In this document: piece by piece, positions 63,698 through 64,000 of the stretch
Position numbering within the stretch: position 1 is the first letter of the stretch
Layout: the number at the start of each line of letters is the position of its first letter
From: a bacterium
GTDB taxonomy: Bacteria > Planctomycetota > Planctomycetia > Isosphaerales > Isosphaeraceae
Direction of reading: 5' to 3'
DNA: 64,000 nt
NCBI GenBank assembly: GCA_016125085.1
Contig: WGMM01000002.1
Location: forward strand, 228,454 to 292,453
Notes under the pieces: generated by a model
Databases searched by the model: none
Seen by the model: only the letters and a program-made list of their open reading frames with translations
What the model was told of the DNA's origin: nothing
Program-made: the position numbers and the translations under genes

Positions 63698-64000
63698 ATG
63701 GATTCTGGATTTATGGCAAAAATATCATTCATGAGCATCACCAGCAAATCCCCTCGTGCCATTCTCGTCACGGCGTTCGAAATCGCCGCCGACGCTTTAC
63801 CAGCCTATTCGCACGTGAACAGCCCTAAAAAGTTCACGCAGCATCAGATCTTCGCGTGCCTGGTCCTCAAAAGCTCCATGAAGCTCGATTATCGAGGCGT
63901 TCATGGGCTGCTGCGCGACTCGGCGGATCTGAGAAGTGCCATCGGGCTTTTCAAAACGCCCCACTGGACGACCTTACAGAAAGCGTGCGATCGGCTCCTG
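63698..64000 (+). CDS. Transposase, N-terminal part (runs off the window)
   Basis: An open frame from ATG 63698 (or 63731) to the window end without stop. The reading SPKKFTQHQIFACLVLKSSM followed by KLDYRGVHGLLRDSADL and TPHWTTLQKACDRLL matches the N-terminal helical region of IS5-like/DDE transposases. The left end of the element was not recognised: no clear terminal inverted repeat was seen upstream of 63698. Since the catalytic DDE residues lie beyond the edge, activity cannot be judged. Confidence 0.78.
   Translation, partial: MDSGFMAKISFMSITSKSPRAILVTAFEIAADALPAYSHVNSPKKFTQHQIFACLVLKSSMKLDYRGVHGLLRDSADLRSAIGLFKTPHWTTLQKACDRLL

Noticed and set aside
1..64000. tRNA, rRNA or CRISPR arrays.
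   Set aside because: Intergenic regions were read for T-loop sequences and regular repeats; TTCGAA-rich DNA gives false T-loop hits, but none has an acceptor stem and no array of spaced repeats is present.

Overview
The window looks like a chromosomal segment of a GC-rich planctomycete. The signs are planctomycete-type ECF sigma factors, one of them followed by a Ser/Thr kinase fused to WD40 repeats; secreted sulfatases and a PL10-like pectate lyase; a redoxin/cytochrome c/copper-monooxygenase fusion; a PEP-CTERM protein with HAF repeats; a Ser-rich FmdB protein; and a triple amidohydrolase. The hexamer TTCGAA is strikingly abundant in genes and gaps. This placement rests on gene families only; no rRNA or tRNA gene is visible.

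Layout. 1-0.75 kb: end of grpE, then fmdB and yacG. 0.85-10.6 kb: secreted Gln/Met-rich protein, ECF sigma plus kinase, beta-helix protein, small secreted protein, PPK2 polyphosphate kinase, secreted esterase. 10.6-14.2 kb (minus): housekeeping run rpmA, obg, coaX, mnmE-like. 14.4-17.7 kb: overlapping operon of MBL-fold exonuclease, ATP-dependent DNA ligase and a GGQ-domain protein. 17.7-26.5 kb: two secreted proteins (a probable beta-propeller and an 811-residue esterase), divergent from a 1502-residue triple amidohydrolase. 26.5-29.4 kb (minus): aspS followed by two small membrane or secreted proteins. 29.6-31.3 kb: an AT-richer OLD-family ATPase/Toprim gene, the clearest candidate for a transferred defence-type gene. 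31.7-40.5 kb: metallophosphoesterase with a small membrane protein, TPR protein, RluD-type pseudouridine synthase, pectate lyase, sulfatase, redoxin-cytochrome-copper enzyme.

40.8-43.4 kb: compact operon of a lipoyl-like domain protein, Nudix hydrolase, tmk and holB, with a convergent membrane glycosyltransferase-like gene. 44.8-46.7 kb: repeat-rich zone with a 21-bp inverted-repeat pair, the PEP-CTERM gene and two 129-bp direct repeats. 46.7-54.8 kb: argH, sugar-nucleotide epimerase, glpK, aldo/keto reductase divergent from an aldose-1-epimerase-like protein, and an NhaD/ArsB-type antiporter. 55.1-62.3 kb: one tightly spaced operon of ECF sigma, membrane anti-sigma-like protein, sulfatase, small secreted protein, SHD1-YHYH-PEBP fusion and secreted metallophosphoesterase. 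62.4-64 kb: msrA, an RHS-repeat remnant and a transposase running off the end.

The most distinctive items are the sigma/sulfatase/YHYH operon, whose first Shine-Dalgarno can be sequestered in a hairpin; the triple amidohydrolase in which only the middle module keeps its metal ligands; the MnmE-like protein lacking the C-terminal Cys motif; and the OLD-type ATPase. No CRISPR array, prophage or complete insertion sequence was seen.
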